NCBI GenBank assembly: GCA_024704765.1
Contig: JAKMXF010000055.1
Coordinates: 201,630-265,629 of the forward strand
From: Oopsacas minuta
Lineage: Eukaryota > Porifera > Hexactinellida > Lyssacinosida > Leucopsacidae
DNA: 64,000 nt
Direction of reading: 5' to 3'
Position numbers and translations under genes: made by a program
The notes under the pieces: model-generated
What the model was told of the DNA's origin: nothing
Seen by the model: the letters and a program-made list of their open reading frames with translations, nothing else
Databases searched by the model: none
Shown: piece after piece, positions 43,579 to 55,400 of the stretch
Position numbering within the stretch: position 1 is the first letter of the stretch
Layout of the letters: each line of letters starts with the position of its first letter

Positions 43579-45390
43579 GGAGCATGCATTTGTCCAAATT
43601 CGTATAATGAATTAGTCCAAATATCAAAATGGGCATCATTCCAAAATTATGGCGATGTTTGCGTTAGTCCAAATTGTTGGTGATCGAATGCATGGATTCA
43701 TGAGGAAATTTGGTCGCAAAAACATAGTCATTTACTTTTGTTGTTTTGAATCTAAATACTCTCAGCAACTCACAGCCTGCTCGAGATCCAACAATAATCC
43801 AATCAAAACACCACACTAGTTATTCAACTAGTCTACTGAAATGCTCATCTCCTCAGCTCAAGCCAATCTAGCTAGATAATAAATGAAAATGCCAATTCTA
43901 GCACCTTCCAACGTGAGTCCAATGCATAAATGAATCAGTATACGCATTGTTTTTCAAGTTTATCAATAAATAGGGCTGGCTGGCATAAAACACTTACAAA
44001 TTTAGAACTCATTTATTCTCGAACCATAATTATTAATTATATCAAAATACCACAAATACGTCATAGTCCCATTTCCAGAAGTGCGACTAAAAATCTGGTG
44101 CTATGTTTGAAATCTACAGTGTCGATTTAGATTTACTATATATGACAATAATTTAACAAATATCTTCAGTGTAAGTATCTATTACCCCATAATCACCATT
44201 TTGCCCCACGGTGTATATTATTGATAGATAGTTCAACTTCTTAAGCTCGAATTGCAAATATACTTCTAATTTAGAAATTTTACTCTCTAAGAACGACCAT
44301 TTTTGTAAGTGGCCCGAAGGCTATAGCCTACTTAGCCTAATGGTAAATCCGGCACTGCGTGCGACCGTGAGACTCAAATTAGTACAGGATCAATTAATCG
44401 TCGATAAAGTACCATCCTAGGAGAGTCCCTGCAAGAAAAAGTGCCTGCCCAGAATTCCTGGATAAACTCCTGTATACCGTATATCCTTTCCTTGACGACG
44501 GACAAACAGATATACATCAATTCAGATTAAAGAATATTGATTAATCAATTAATTATATCAAACTCACTTTGTCCATGCACAAGATGGTGAGGGGAAAAAA
44601 GCTGTAGAATTATATACGATATTAGTATACTGAATTCGAATTTCATTGCGAAAAACAAAATACAATAACACGTCTAAAATTTCAAGTAATAATCATACAA
44701 TTGCACTGTAATATGTCCACGTTTTTATATGAATATATATAAACGTTACTAGTAAGATAATATTCAATAATGTAATGCATATGAATACCAAATTTAATGC
44801 AATCGATACTAAGTCAATATTTATAAGTTCAGTAACTTGATAGTTTTTATCTAGTTAAATGTAAACGCAGTTTTACGAATAGTAGGGAGAACATTTGGTA
44901 GTAATGTTATGGTCAGGCCCGCGCCAGGAGCTTCGACAAATGAACGATCGAGCCATTGAAATTTGTAAATGTTCAAGAGGTTATATATATGTCTGGACTG
45001 CATTTTGGCTTGCCTTTGCCTAGGGGCTAACTCGAAAACGAAATTATCTACACATATAGTATGTTATGTCGATTTGCAAAATCAGCCTCGATTGTTCTCT
45101 TAGTGTAGGACCTTATAGTTAGGTCGAGTAGGTGTCTTTGTAATTTGTAGCTGAAGTTGGCTAGTGCATTTTAAAGGCACATTGATGTATGGGGATCTGT
45201 TGTTGGCTGATTAATTACGCACAGGACCCATGTAAAAGGGTTTTGAGTTTACACTATTTTACAATTCAACAACTAAAATATGATCGTTCTGTAAATTCAC
45301 AATACAGTGCAAGTTCTATAAGTGGGGTCTCTATAAAAGGGGAACCTATTTAAGCGGGACCTTTTTTGTCGACCTTCATTCATTTCCATA
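43579..45390. other. Intergenic, no gene seen
   Basis: AT-rich. A pogo-like block (GTGGGGTCTCTATAAAAGGGG) sits at about 45325. Short ORFs show no domain. Confidence 0.4.
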
Positions 45391-45399
45391 GAAAAGAAG

Positions 45400-45655
45400 T
45401 TCTACATGGTTTCAAAGATGGAGTAGTTTTTAACATATATTTGCAAATTAAGCTAAGAAATGACGTCATTTCGATCTGAGTTTTGCCAATTCGTACATAT
45501 CAATAATACATTTATTCGGGTGAAAATGTACCAGTTTCTTATTATCGGTGATTATAGATTTTTCCCATCCATTATATCCATTTCCTCTTATCCATGGTCC
45601 AGTGAAATTTGACATGATCAGGTCTATCTATAGTAGGCTATGACATAGTATACCT
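45400..45655. repeat. Right-terminal fragment of a P-like element
   Basis: 45406-45545 aligns with 50104-50270 inside the P-like element at 48675-50359 (shared words TGACGTCATTT and AAAATGTACC), in the same orientation. It continues to an end reading TAGGCTATG. No matching left end was seen, so it is a solo or truncated terminus. Confidence 0.6.
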
Positions 45656-46324
45656 TAGTGAATACCAACTTCGTTTTGCTGTCTAATAGAGAAAAACTTA
45701 GTCAAAACCATAGTCTACTAAACATAAGGCCATTTCACTACTTTGGACCAGGGATAATATCCAGTCGACTTTTTCTAGACTACAACACATTTATATTATT
45801 ATAAATTACTTTATTCTTCTTCTTTATTTAAGTATTATTATCATAAATATAGCAGTATGGGTATTTAATTGCTTCCCAGTACAAACACAAGTATAAAATA
45901 TGAAATTATTAATATAACGATGAATACAATTAAATTATTTAGAAGATAATTTGAGATATTTCCTTTGATTATCTTTGGAATAGGTAGTGGGAATATTTAG
46001 ATTCTTGGCCTTATTGTTAAGTAAACAATTGGCTACTGTTGTCAAAAGTGAATGGAATAGGCCTTTTCCTTCTGTACAGTAATCGAAACACTCATAATCC
46101 AAGTCTTCAAACTCCTCATTATCAAGTTTAAGAAGAGTTAGCTGCACTAAAATTGATCTTGAATCCGATCGTAGAAATCATTGAGAACTGGCGGACGTTC
46201 AATATTTTGTAAACACTTTCCAGATTGTAAAAAACAGAATTAATAACTTGTTTAGATGGTCATTTAAGTCCGCCACGGTCTAGGAGTTGAATCAGCGAAA
46301 AATTAAAATCTAGATCTTCTATTT

Positions 46325-46579
46325 CTATAGACTATCCTCAGTTAGTAGAGAGTAACATTCTGGGCACAATTCTGAAGTTTTAGTTAATTTCCTTATCAAA
46401 GAAAAAGCTGCATACCCTCCGATGAAAGCTAGAGCTTGTCTTGTATCAGAATTCGGAGGCAAATCTTCAAAAGAGAGAACACATGTAAAGTGATTAACAT
46501 CCATCTTATCACCACAACTAGTTGTACAACCAAGATCAATAGCGTTTTCCTGGATTTGAAATGTACTGATAAATTCCAT
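46325..46579 (-). pseudogene. P-type transposase C-terminal fragment
   Basis: 84 residues with the family pattern of a VLSFEDL stretch, then ALAFIGGYAAFSLIRK, then a CPECYSLL zinc knuckle. It matches the C-terminal part of THAP9/P transposases. An equivalent block (YIAGYAVFSYIKK, CQSCHDLL) occurs in the element at 59105-61425. Confidence 0.75.
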
Positions 46580-46751
46580 AAAGGAGCCTCTATCTTTACA
46601 GTCATAATCTTTCCTATGATATAACTTGAGAATATTGGACAGTTTTAGTACCCTTTCACTTTCTAGTACTATGTGATTTAGTGTTTATGTGATCTAAATT
46701 AGAGACAGTGTATTTTCTCTGCTCTTCTTTAAATACATCAACTCTCTGTGT

Positions 46752-47276
46752 TTAATTGCCTATATAGTACAATACCATAAAACATGTAAGAATACAACTT
46801 AAATATTTGACACAACTTGACATACTTTGGATCTGTAAATCACTTTCCTTTTTGCCTCTATCAAGCCTTGGATATTTAATGGTGAGATCATTAAGACGAT
46901 CAGGGCAACCAGGAAGATATTTAGGTATTGCACCTTTCTTCAGAGTAGCCTTTATTGATCGTGTCTTCGTTTGATTATCAATGTCAAGATAAGTTTGCAT
47001 GTAAACGATATCATCAGAATCAAAGTGTTTAGCACAAACAAAAATGTTTTTCATCGTGTGAAGACACATTACGTAATGATAAATTAAGCCTGAATCGTAG
47101 AAATATAATTTTAATTTATATCCAAGTTCTAAAGAAATACTTTCCATTTCTATGCAGAAATCGTTTCCACTTATGGACGATATCTTGCGGCCCAGAAGGA
47201 ATGTGAAACACTGCAACACCACATGATCATTGTAGTATCCAGTAGTACATCTGGGAGCAGAACACGAGTTAGGCAT
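46752..47276 (-). pseudogene. THAP-domain fragment of P-type transposase
   Basis: A 174-residue ORF. It begins MPNSCSAPRC, the first pair of the C2CH zinc site. The second pair lies in VCAKHFDSDD, about 85 residues later, and the conserved AVP-type segment (LKKGAIPKYLPGCP) follows. The insertion between the zinc ligands is longer than usual. THAP binds the element ends in P transposases. The frame ends without the RNase H-like core. Confidence 0.82.
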
Positions 47277-47639
47277 GTGCCAAAGAAATAAATAAACAAT
47301 GAGCTAATATTATAAAAGCAAGTATGTTAAAATGATTAGAAATTGAATTTAGAATTACATAAATTCACAATACAAATCTCAGGAAATTATTGATAAACCT
47401 GACAACAATATGTTTTATTCAAAATATATATTTACATTATGGGTGTATAAGAAAATCCCCTTCATCTTATCCCTGGTACAAGCGCATTTAACTCAGTGAA
47501 ATGGCCTTATGTTTAGTAGGCTATGTCAAAACTTAGCTTTAGTTTAGTGAATAAAGCTCTGTCATTAGAGCCCGTGAGAGAAAATCTGGGCCCTAGTGAT
47601 CATATGAAATGGTCATAGATACGTTTTTTGCAAAATATC

Positions 47640-47865
47640 AAAATTTTGTCAAGATAAAGTTTACACGTTCTAGAGTCATAATAGTGACCATGGATAGCAT
47701 ATTTTGATCAATCTTTACCTATAATTTGACAACCTTCATAGGTATGGCTATATCGTCTTGCCAACAGGTTTTAAATCCCAACTTCCCATACCCTGATAAT
47801 ATATTTGATGTTATATCTCAGACCGTTGTGACGCAATCTTGAAAATGACCATATATTACAAAATT
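47640..47865. repeat. Interspersed repeat, copy related in inverted orientation to 49787-50040
   Basis: 47640-47830 matches the complement of 49830-50040 (shared words TAGTGACCATGG and CTTCCCATACCCT). The next block (GCAATCTTGAAAATGACCAT, about 47833) matches 49793 in direct orientation. The mix of direct and inverted homology suggests a foldback-type structure or rearranged copies. Confidence 0.6.
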
Positions 47866-48674
47866 AATGATCGCGTTTTATAATATTTTATTTTATAGGT
47901 TAATAATAAACTAATTATTTGTTTCTTTTAATAGTATAAACAGTAAGAGAATGTACAAGATAATATAGACACATATTTTAGACATCACTAGAGGTTGGCA
48001 AGTCTTATAGTAGTGTGGGTTATACCTGGACATTCCTGACAGTAATGATTAAAAACTGGACATCATACAATAGAAAAAATGTGGTATAAATATACAACAT
48101 TTGTGATCTTAATTAGATAATCTGCAAACAATCAAAAGTTGACTACATGATCATTTTTCTTCAAAATAACTAAGAAATTAATATTTTAGCGAAGAATGAA
48201 CTTTTCTTAAGACCTCTTTATATGACATTATGTTATCAAAGAATTCAGTACAGGACATGAAAGAATCTGGTTATAAATTTATCTATAACATTGATGCAAG
48301 TGTGTCTATTGAAAGCTGTCTTATCAGAATAATAAATTTGAATTCATAATAGAGAATACATTCTCTAAAGGAGCAGATGCGCAGATGCGAATTCACTAAT
48401 AATCCCAAAATTTAGGATATATAACTGTCACTTACTTAGGCTTAAGTTAATACAATAAGTGAAAATAAGATTAATACATTACTCTTCCAGTCACTGTAGT
48501 GCTGCTTAACTACGGTGAGCAGTTGTCCAGTTTTTGTTTCCTTTCCTAGATAAAGGCAAATTATTCTTGTTATTTTATCTGTTTTATTAGTGTGCAGGTC
48601 AACTTTCATTTGGGTGGTCAGAATATCCAATACAAATAATTGATATATATAGCTCAGCTAACTATAGTATAGTC
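47866..48674. other. Intergenic, no gene seen
   Basis: AT-rich with no supportable ORF or repeat. Confidence 0.4.
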
Positions 48675-48807
48675 CATAGCATTCTATTCACTAAGGCATG
48701 GTGCTGATTAATGGACTTGGACCAGGGATTGGGTAAGTCAGTTTTAAGGAAATATAGAGATATATAGTTGCGATAAAACTTAAACGGTACACTTTGGCCC
48801 GAATATA

Positions 48808-49779
48808 CAGGGTGTCTCAAAATTATTGCCTTATTGCGCTATAGCACAAAATATGTTATAACTGAACCTTAAACAGTATAGACATTAGTTATGGTGATTG
48901 AAGAATTGAAATATAATTGCTATTCAACTCGAAATATTATAGCTGCTATTTTAGAAGTATTTAAAAACTTTCGTCCTCTTTGCCCCGACTGGATTTATTG
49001 CCCAATATGGATGTCAATGAAAATAAATTACAGGTTAGAAATCGTGCTATCGGTATGTTACTCGCAGGTTCTACTCAGAACTATGTAGCAAACAAACTTG
49101 GAAAGGATATCCGAACGGTTCGGAGATGGTTGGCACGGTATAATTCTTCAAAAGACCTCCAACATAGAAAGGGGGCTGGAAGGCCCAAAAAGCTAAAAAG
49201 GCGGTCCAAAATCATTATTGCAAAATCTCTTGAGAAACGACACAAGTCAACACGATGTTGCTGAACAAATTACCAGAACGTGTGCTTCTGTCTCAAAAGA
49301 CACCATTCATCACTATTTAACAAAATATTTGGGAGTTAGGCCCTATAAGCGACCCAAACAGCCAAAACTCTCTGCAAAACAGAGAGAAAACAGATTAAAT
49401 TTCTGTCTGGCAAAGCAAAACTGGACTGTCGCTGACTGGAGAAACATCCTTTGGTCTGACGAATCTTCTTTCGAGCTATTTCACCCAACAAATCGTCAAA
49501 ATGATAGGATATGGGCCAAGAATAGCTCGAATATCATGCCACAGGAAACGGTGAAATTTCCCCCGAAATTCATGGTTGGGGGATGATGAGCTTTCGAGCT
49601 ATATCGAAATTACACTTCATCCCTCCCAAACAGACAGTGAATACAGCCTACTATATAGATGAGATCCTGGCTAAGTCTTGTTTGGATACCCTTCAGCAGA
49701 ACTAAAAATAATGGATCAGTTTTCGAGATGAAAATGGTACCAAACATGTCAAAGGTTGTCTTTATGCAGGACGGTGCCC
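48808..49779 (+). mobile_element. Tc1-type element, 3'-truncated
   Basis: It begins CAGGGTGTCTCAAAATTATTG just after a TA. The transposase is in two overlapping frames (48980-49264 and 49218-49586) with a shift near 49240, then a stop and decayed sequence to the second catalytic region (VFMQDGAP, about 49760). Beyond that, homology ends in an unrelated repeat. The third acidic residue and the right terminus are missing. Confidence 0.85.
48980..49586 (+). pseudogene. Tc1-type transposase fragment
   Basis: The N-terminal part has the helix-turn-helix pattern (RAIGMLLAGSTQNYVANKLG, RTVRRWLARY) and GAGRPKKL. After a frameshift the second part shows TIHHYLTKYLGVRPYKR, RLNFCLAKQNW and the first catalytic Asp in ILWSDESSFELF, then TNRQNDRIWAKN. 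It ends at MVGG followed by a stop. Confidence 0.85.
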
Positions 49780-50359
49780 TGATGATTATGAAGCAATCTT
49801 GAAAATGACCATATATGGTATTAATGATGACTGCGCATTATTCTTTGGAGATATCACACCAAAATGTATTATTAGGGTATGGGAAGTCGAGTATATACTA
49901 TATATGTGTAGGTTTATCTGGGCGTAACATTGAAGGATTCAAGTTATGGATGAATATTGGCCCAAATATGCCACCATGGTCACTACGATAACTCTGGAAC
50001 GCGCGAACTTTATAATGATAAAAATTTGATATTTATATAGCAACTGCGTATATTCTATGGTAAAAATTTTGAAACCGTAAATGTATTAATTTCGTCTCTA
50101 CCTAGTTTCAAAACAGGAGCATTTTTCTGACATATTTGCTAACTAAGCAAAGAGATGACGTCATTTTGGCCTGAAAATAGTTTGTAGATGTAGACTGTGA
50201 GTAATGTCAAATATCAATAATATATATATTCGGGCCAAAATGTACCGTTTAAATTTTATCGCAACTATATATCTCCATTATTTCCTTAGAACTGACTTAC
50301 CCAATCCCTGGTCCAAGTCCATTAATCAGCAGCATTGCCTTAGTGTATAGAATGCTATG

Positions 50360-52412
50360 TACAGTCATTTTTTCGGATTAATGAAAGTCACCTTTCGAAT
50401 TAGGGTATTCCTCGAATCGCTAGATAAATGAATAAATGAAGGAAGGGGTGTTTTATGTTTTGTATTTTTGTATAGCTACACTTTTCGATGCCGTTGCAAA
50501 TGTGTTAAAGTAAAATATAAGGTTTTCAATTATTAGATAAATTGATTATGTTTAAGTGTGAAGATAAATAATGACGATTTGTATACCAAAAAGATAACTA
50601 AAACTTTTATTCCATGTGTATGAAATCCACATAGAATACAGTAATATTGACGTACGAATTACTATGGAGGGTTCCCGATTAACCGAATTTTTTGGTATTA
50701 TTACTATGAATTAGGTTCAAATTCTGAAAATGAAAATGTGTCCCCAAATACCGGTTTTCCTATTAACCCGAGTCCGCTGTAATTTATATTTAATATTATA
50801 CCAAAATAATCCTAATAATGCTATTAAACGGGTTTTTTATTCCCTATAAATATTCATAGGATCATACAAATTGTTCCACCAATCCCAGGATTGGGATTTG
50901 GGACCCCTATTCTTAAATATATCAAAATGTTAAATTCCCCACACCTGGAGGGAAAATATTAACAAATCTCCTATAACTCCCCAGTAATAGCCCGGACTGG
51001 GATACTTGAGGACAACCATTGATAGGTACATTGCATTATTTTATAGATTTAGTCTAGAATACTCTAGAATCTAGATAATGTTCATAAATATGGTGAAATA
51101 GGTACTTTCAGGTATATCATCATATTTCATACCATATATGCATATCTCCAGTATAAATACTCATATATTTAGTGGTTTTCGGGTTAGAGAACGATGAAGC
51201 ACTAGTGAGTAGAGAATACAAGCGTTCGGATAACTGGAGTCTGGAAATAACTGAAGTTCTACTGTAGTTTCTTCATTTGGGATCTCTAGCCTATATTAAT
51301 TCACCATAATAACAGAATATATTTATAGTATTTATGTTGTATTCTACTTTTATTAAGTATCCCAATGATGAAATATACTCTCTTGACCCAATATGGTGCT
51401 TGTTGTAGTACATTGGGTTGGATAGAAGATTATGAGAGCTGAGGGATCCGGTCTAGCATATTGAACATTCTAGCATTAATTAATTCATTGTCTCTTAACC
51501 TGGAGTGCTGAATTCAATTTTAAAGCATCTGTTATATGCAGTACATGATTTTGGTTTAAATAGTGAAATAAAGACGTAGGCTTGTGAATGCTTGAGCTTA
51601 GATATCGGAACTGTCTTTTGAAAAAATTATGATGTCTGGCTACAATTTATGTTACTCAGGCCCAGCCCCAGCTGATCATTTTCTGAGCCTTTGCCAATAA
51701 TGATAATACAGTCATAACATATGTGATCTCCGAGGCCGAATTTTGATGTGCGTAATAAATATATGCGTAAATGCATTATTTATATATTGATAACGAAAGT
51801 AAAAGTGGGGCCTTCAAGAGGGAAAACTTACAAAAGCGTGGCGTAAAATAGACTTCAATTACTTGTACATCAATTCCTTGCAAATGGAACCAATGAGAGC
51901 GGAGAAGTGGGAAAGCGAAGGAACAAATTCGGGGCCAATCTTCCGTATGCGTATGTCTGTAAATTTGAGACAAGTAGTGTAATTTAAGGGAACATGGAAC
52001 CTACTCATTTTAACAAAAATAACTAGCAAAAGTAAACTAATATTATTGCACACAAAACCTCAACACTCCTCTCTCTCTCTCTCTAATGATACTAATTTCG
52101 TTCAAATCTGATCAGTGGAAGAGAGTCAAATCAGCGACTGAAGTAAACCTGGTCAAATGCTAGGCTAACTCCACACTCATCAAATAATAGTTGTGTCTAA
52201 ATGTAACGTCTCTAAAAGTGGGTATCCGATACGTATGAAGTATTCCAATTATTATATCCTTCATCAATCGATTAAGAATAAATGATGAAATGAACCTGAT
52301 TAGATGGAATTATGTTTGCTTAAAATTTTGAAACACACCAGTATACAAATAAAGATACATTAAAGTTAAAAATAAACATTAAAAGCGGTAAATGACACCA
52401 GAAACTTGACGA
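50360..52412. other. Intergenic, no gene seen
   Basis: A degenerate pogo-like MITE spans about 50664-50780 (GGTTCCCGATTAACCG at the left, CGGGTTAATAGG-type complement at the right). A second pogo-like end (GTTCTACTGTAG) is near 51256. A (CT)n run lies at 52069-52084. No coding block is supported. Confidence 0.45.
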
Positions 52413-55400
52413 TTAATTGGGGAGTTGATCATAGAGAGAAATCAATCGTTTCTTGATAAGGAGAGAGGGAAGAGAGGGAGCGATGAGGTCGGGAATAGAG
52501 TTATTATACTTGCGACCTGGCTGCCAACACTCTTGTATAATCTCTGAAACTTCCGACAACTCTCTAGATTGGGACCATCGAATAGGAATGTGTGGTCGTT
52601 CGTCCCTTATCAATATCATTTCTCTCATCTCTTGAAACGAAGGCTCTCTGGAAACACAAGAAAAATAGGGCAATTCACAATCATCACACACTCCATCAGT
52701 CACACAGCGTCTAAATATCTCCCACAGTACCAGACACAATGAATAAACATCAGCTCGTTTGTATATCTAGAATTAGCATTCAATTTGTTAACATAAAAAG
52801 GATATAGGCTAAGATTTGATGGATAATTCAATACAGTGAATATTATAAGTACACAGTATTAAAAGAATATATTGGTTATACGTTTTAGGAATTAATGATT
52901 ATGAGACATTTATACTGTGAATATCGCTTGTTATAGGAACGTACCGGATTTAAGGTTCATATTAGTAATAACAATTGTGGTTGATAAGACAAATATTTTG
53001 GTTATAAGAACATTTTTCTCAACTCCGAAAGATGTTCTTATAAGAGGCATCTACTGTTGTTGTTGTTCATAATTCTTAATGGTGAATAAAGCACAGCTAA
53101 AGAGATCCCTCGCCGTTTGCGGGGGGATAATTATGTACTTACGTTGCTGTGCTGAAAATAGCCGCGAACTACAATTTCGCGAGACTGTAGTGTGTAGTTT
53201 AATGGGACTAGAGGGTTTAGTTTCTTACGTTTTTAGACAAATACGGATTTGAAGAATCAGTGCTACTAAATAGAAGCAGAATCAATAAGGGGCAATATGT
53301 AGGAGTTTAAATATAGCTGATTCATTAATGAAGTTAATATAGTTTGATATAATTGGGGGGGGAAAGAATAGCCACACTTCTGAATTACTTTTGCATGATC
53401 TTTACTTCATTCATACTTCCAATAAATTAAGTGAGTGAGATGATATGTCTTTGTTAACGGGGAACTAAACTCAATACATGGAAATTTTATGATAATAAAA
53501 ATATTCTGATTCGGACCTAGGTTTCAATAAACATATCTTTCGTTGTCACGGATACTTGAAGGCCGAGTATATTTCATTAACTACTCTATAGAGACATAGT
53601 ATTGTCCATTCATATCAAATCTAAAAATCTTGTTTAGTTAAGATTACACATCATGATTGGTTATTTTTAAGACAAATAATCCTGCAGCTGCTTTCCAAGC
53701 CAGTTTTTGTCCATTTCCAAGGTATCAAGACCTCATAATATAAAATGAGATACACCAGTCAATGGGTAAACCAAATTGATTAACAATTTATGGAATGTGA
53801 GAATGTGTATATTTTCGCGTCGGTTGTGGAATCGTGATTTGAGCCAGAATTTGAAAAATACAAAGGTATGTAAATAAAATTATTACATTTTTGGATTTCA
53901 AAAGCAAGCAAATTAATAGAAGATGACCTTTTAAGCAAGGCCGTAGGAAGTGGTCGGCCTGACACCTATTCAGAAAAGTGACCCCTTCCAATTCGCCCGA
54001 AACCGGTGGATTTTCTTAGAAAGAAACTACGAAATTCTGTATTGACAAGCTAGCTATATGCACACGTTTATGAGTTGTATATTTCACAGTTCTTTAGCTA
54101 GTCTGTTGGAAATTGAGGTGTCATCTCTCCGTCGTTGGTGAAGTCGCCAACAACTCCACAAGGTTTTAGTGGTCATAAGCGTTCACTATTTCCAGAATGT
54201 CTGAAAATCAGAATTTGTTTTGTCTGGTTTTAAGGGTAATCTCAATTATGCCAGATAGGCAAAATAACAATTCTAAGGCATCTGATTTTCCGGGGTAGTT
54301 TGCAGGAATCATCTCCTCCCATCTTCGGTAAAGCAATATGACCAGACCACAGTTGAACAGCTTCCTATAGGCCTGTTAAGCACCTGTGGGACTTCTAACG
54401 TAACAATGTCTATGGCTTCTAGCGCCCAATACCCCCCAATACCCCCAGCTTATAGTTGAGAAATCCAGGCTCAGGCACAAACTGTGTATAAATAGTGGAA
54501 TCAAGAATGTGCCAACATTGGGTATAACTGGAGTAAATATATGGATATGTCCTAAATCCAATTTTTCCAAATCTCAAAAAAATACACGTGGAGACTTTGC
54601 TTGCTCTCAGGGGTAACCGAGCACGTAGTTTCGCATATACAAGACCTCATTATATTATACACTTACCTCAGAAATATCCGCCTCTTCTACTTTGTCTTCC
54701 ATCAACTCTGGAGATAGATATCTCTTGGTACCCTCCCGCTTATAAAACAAGTTACAGAGATAGCGAGGAGAGTCTTGATTATATCTGATAGCAAGCCCAA
54801 AATCCCCGATGACAGCCTCTCCAGTAGAGCTGACTAATATATTCTTTGATTTTAGATCTCTATGTATAATACAGGGTTTATACAAACCTTCACTAGAATT
54901 AAATTTATGTCCTCCCTTAATTTCAGAGTGAAGGTGTGCCAGCCCTGCAGCCGCACCCTTACCAAGTCTTAGCGCGTCACGTAGTGACAAAGGATGCTCA
55001 TACAAGAAATCTAAAAGGGATCCATGTGACATATAGTCTGTAATTAACCAATATTGTAAGGAGAAGTCCAGGTCTATCTTGTCAGCAGCAACAAACCCCA
55101 ATATGTTCTCATGACGTATTAGATTAGTCATATAAATATGTGTTTCTGCTTCCCAAGATGGAGCATCCTGGCTATACGAAATTTTAACAGCCACCAACTG
55201 ATCTCTCCAGACACCTTGCCACACCTCCCCGTATCGACCTGAGCCAATTAGCTTCTTTTTCTCAACCTAAATAGAATAGACACCACATAAGTCAAGCTAA
55301 ATAATTCTAGGGTGGATTAATCGAGAAATTAATTGCGATATATAAATACTAGCGGAAATAGTCTAGATTAAGTATAACAAGTGTCAAGGATTAGAAAATC

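Larger units (their letters stand above)
45710..47525 (-). mobile_element. P-superfamily element, internally deleted, 7-bp duplication
   Basis: Inverted ends begin CATAGYCTACTAAACATAAG and share a subterminal ACCAGGGATAA. The flanks TCAAAAC at 45703-45709 and 47526-47532 are an exact 7-bp duplication. The minus strand encodes an N-terminal THAP domain (46752-47276) and C-terminal transposase pieces (46325-46579, 45935-46147). The catalytic middle is missing. At 1.8 kb it is a deletion derivative that would need a transposase from elsewhere. Confidence 0.88.
48675..50359. mobile_element. P-like element with a nested Tc1-type insertion
   Basis: The inverted ends are about 133 bp, beginning CATAGCATTCTATTCACTAAGG and ending with the complement. 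The flanks TATAGTC and TACAGTC are a 7-bp duplication with one mismatch. The left arm is interrupted at a TA (48806-48807) by a Tc1-type element. No P transposase remains. The ends match the P element at 59105-61425. Confidence 0.8.
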
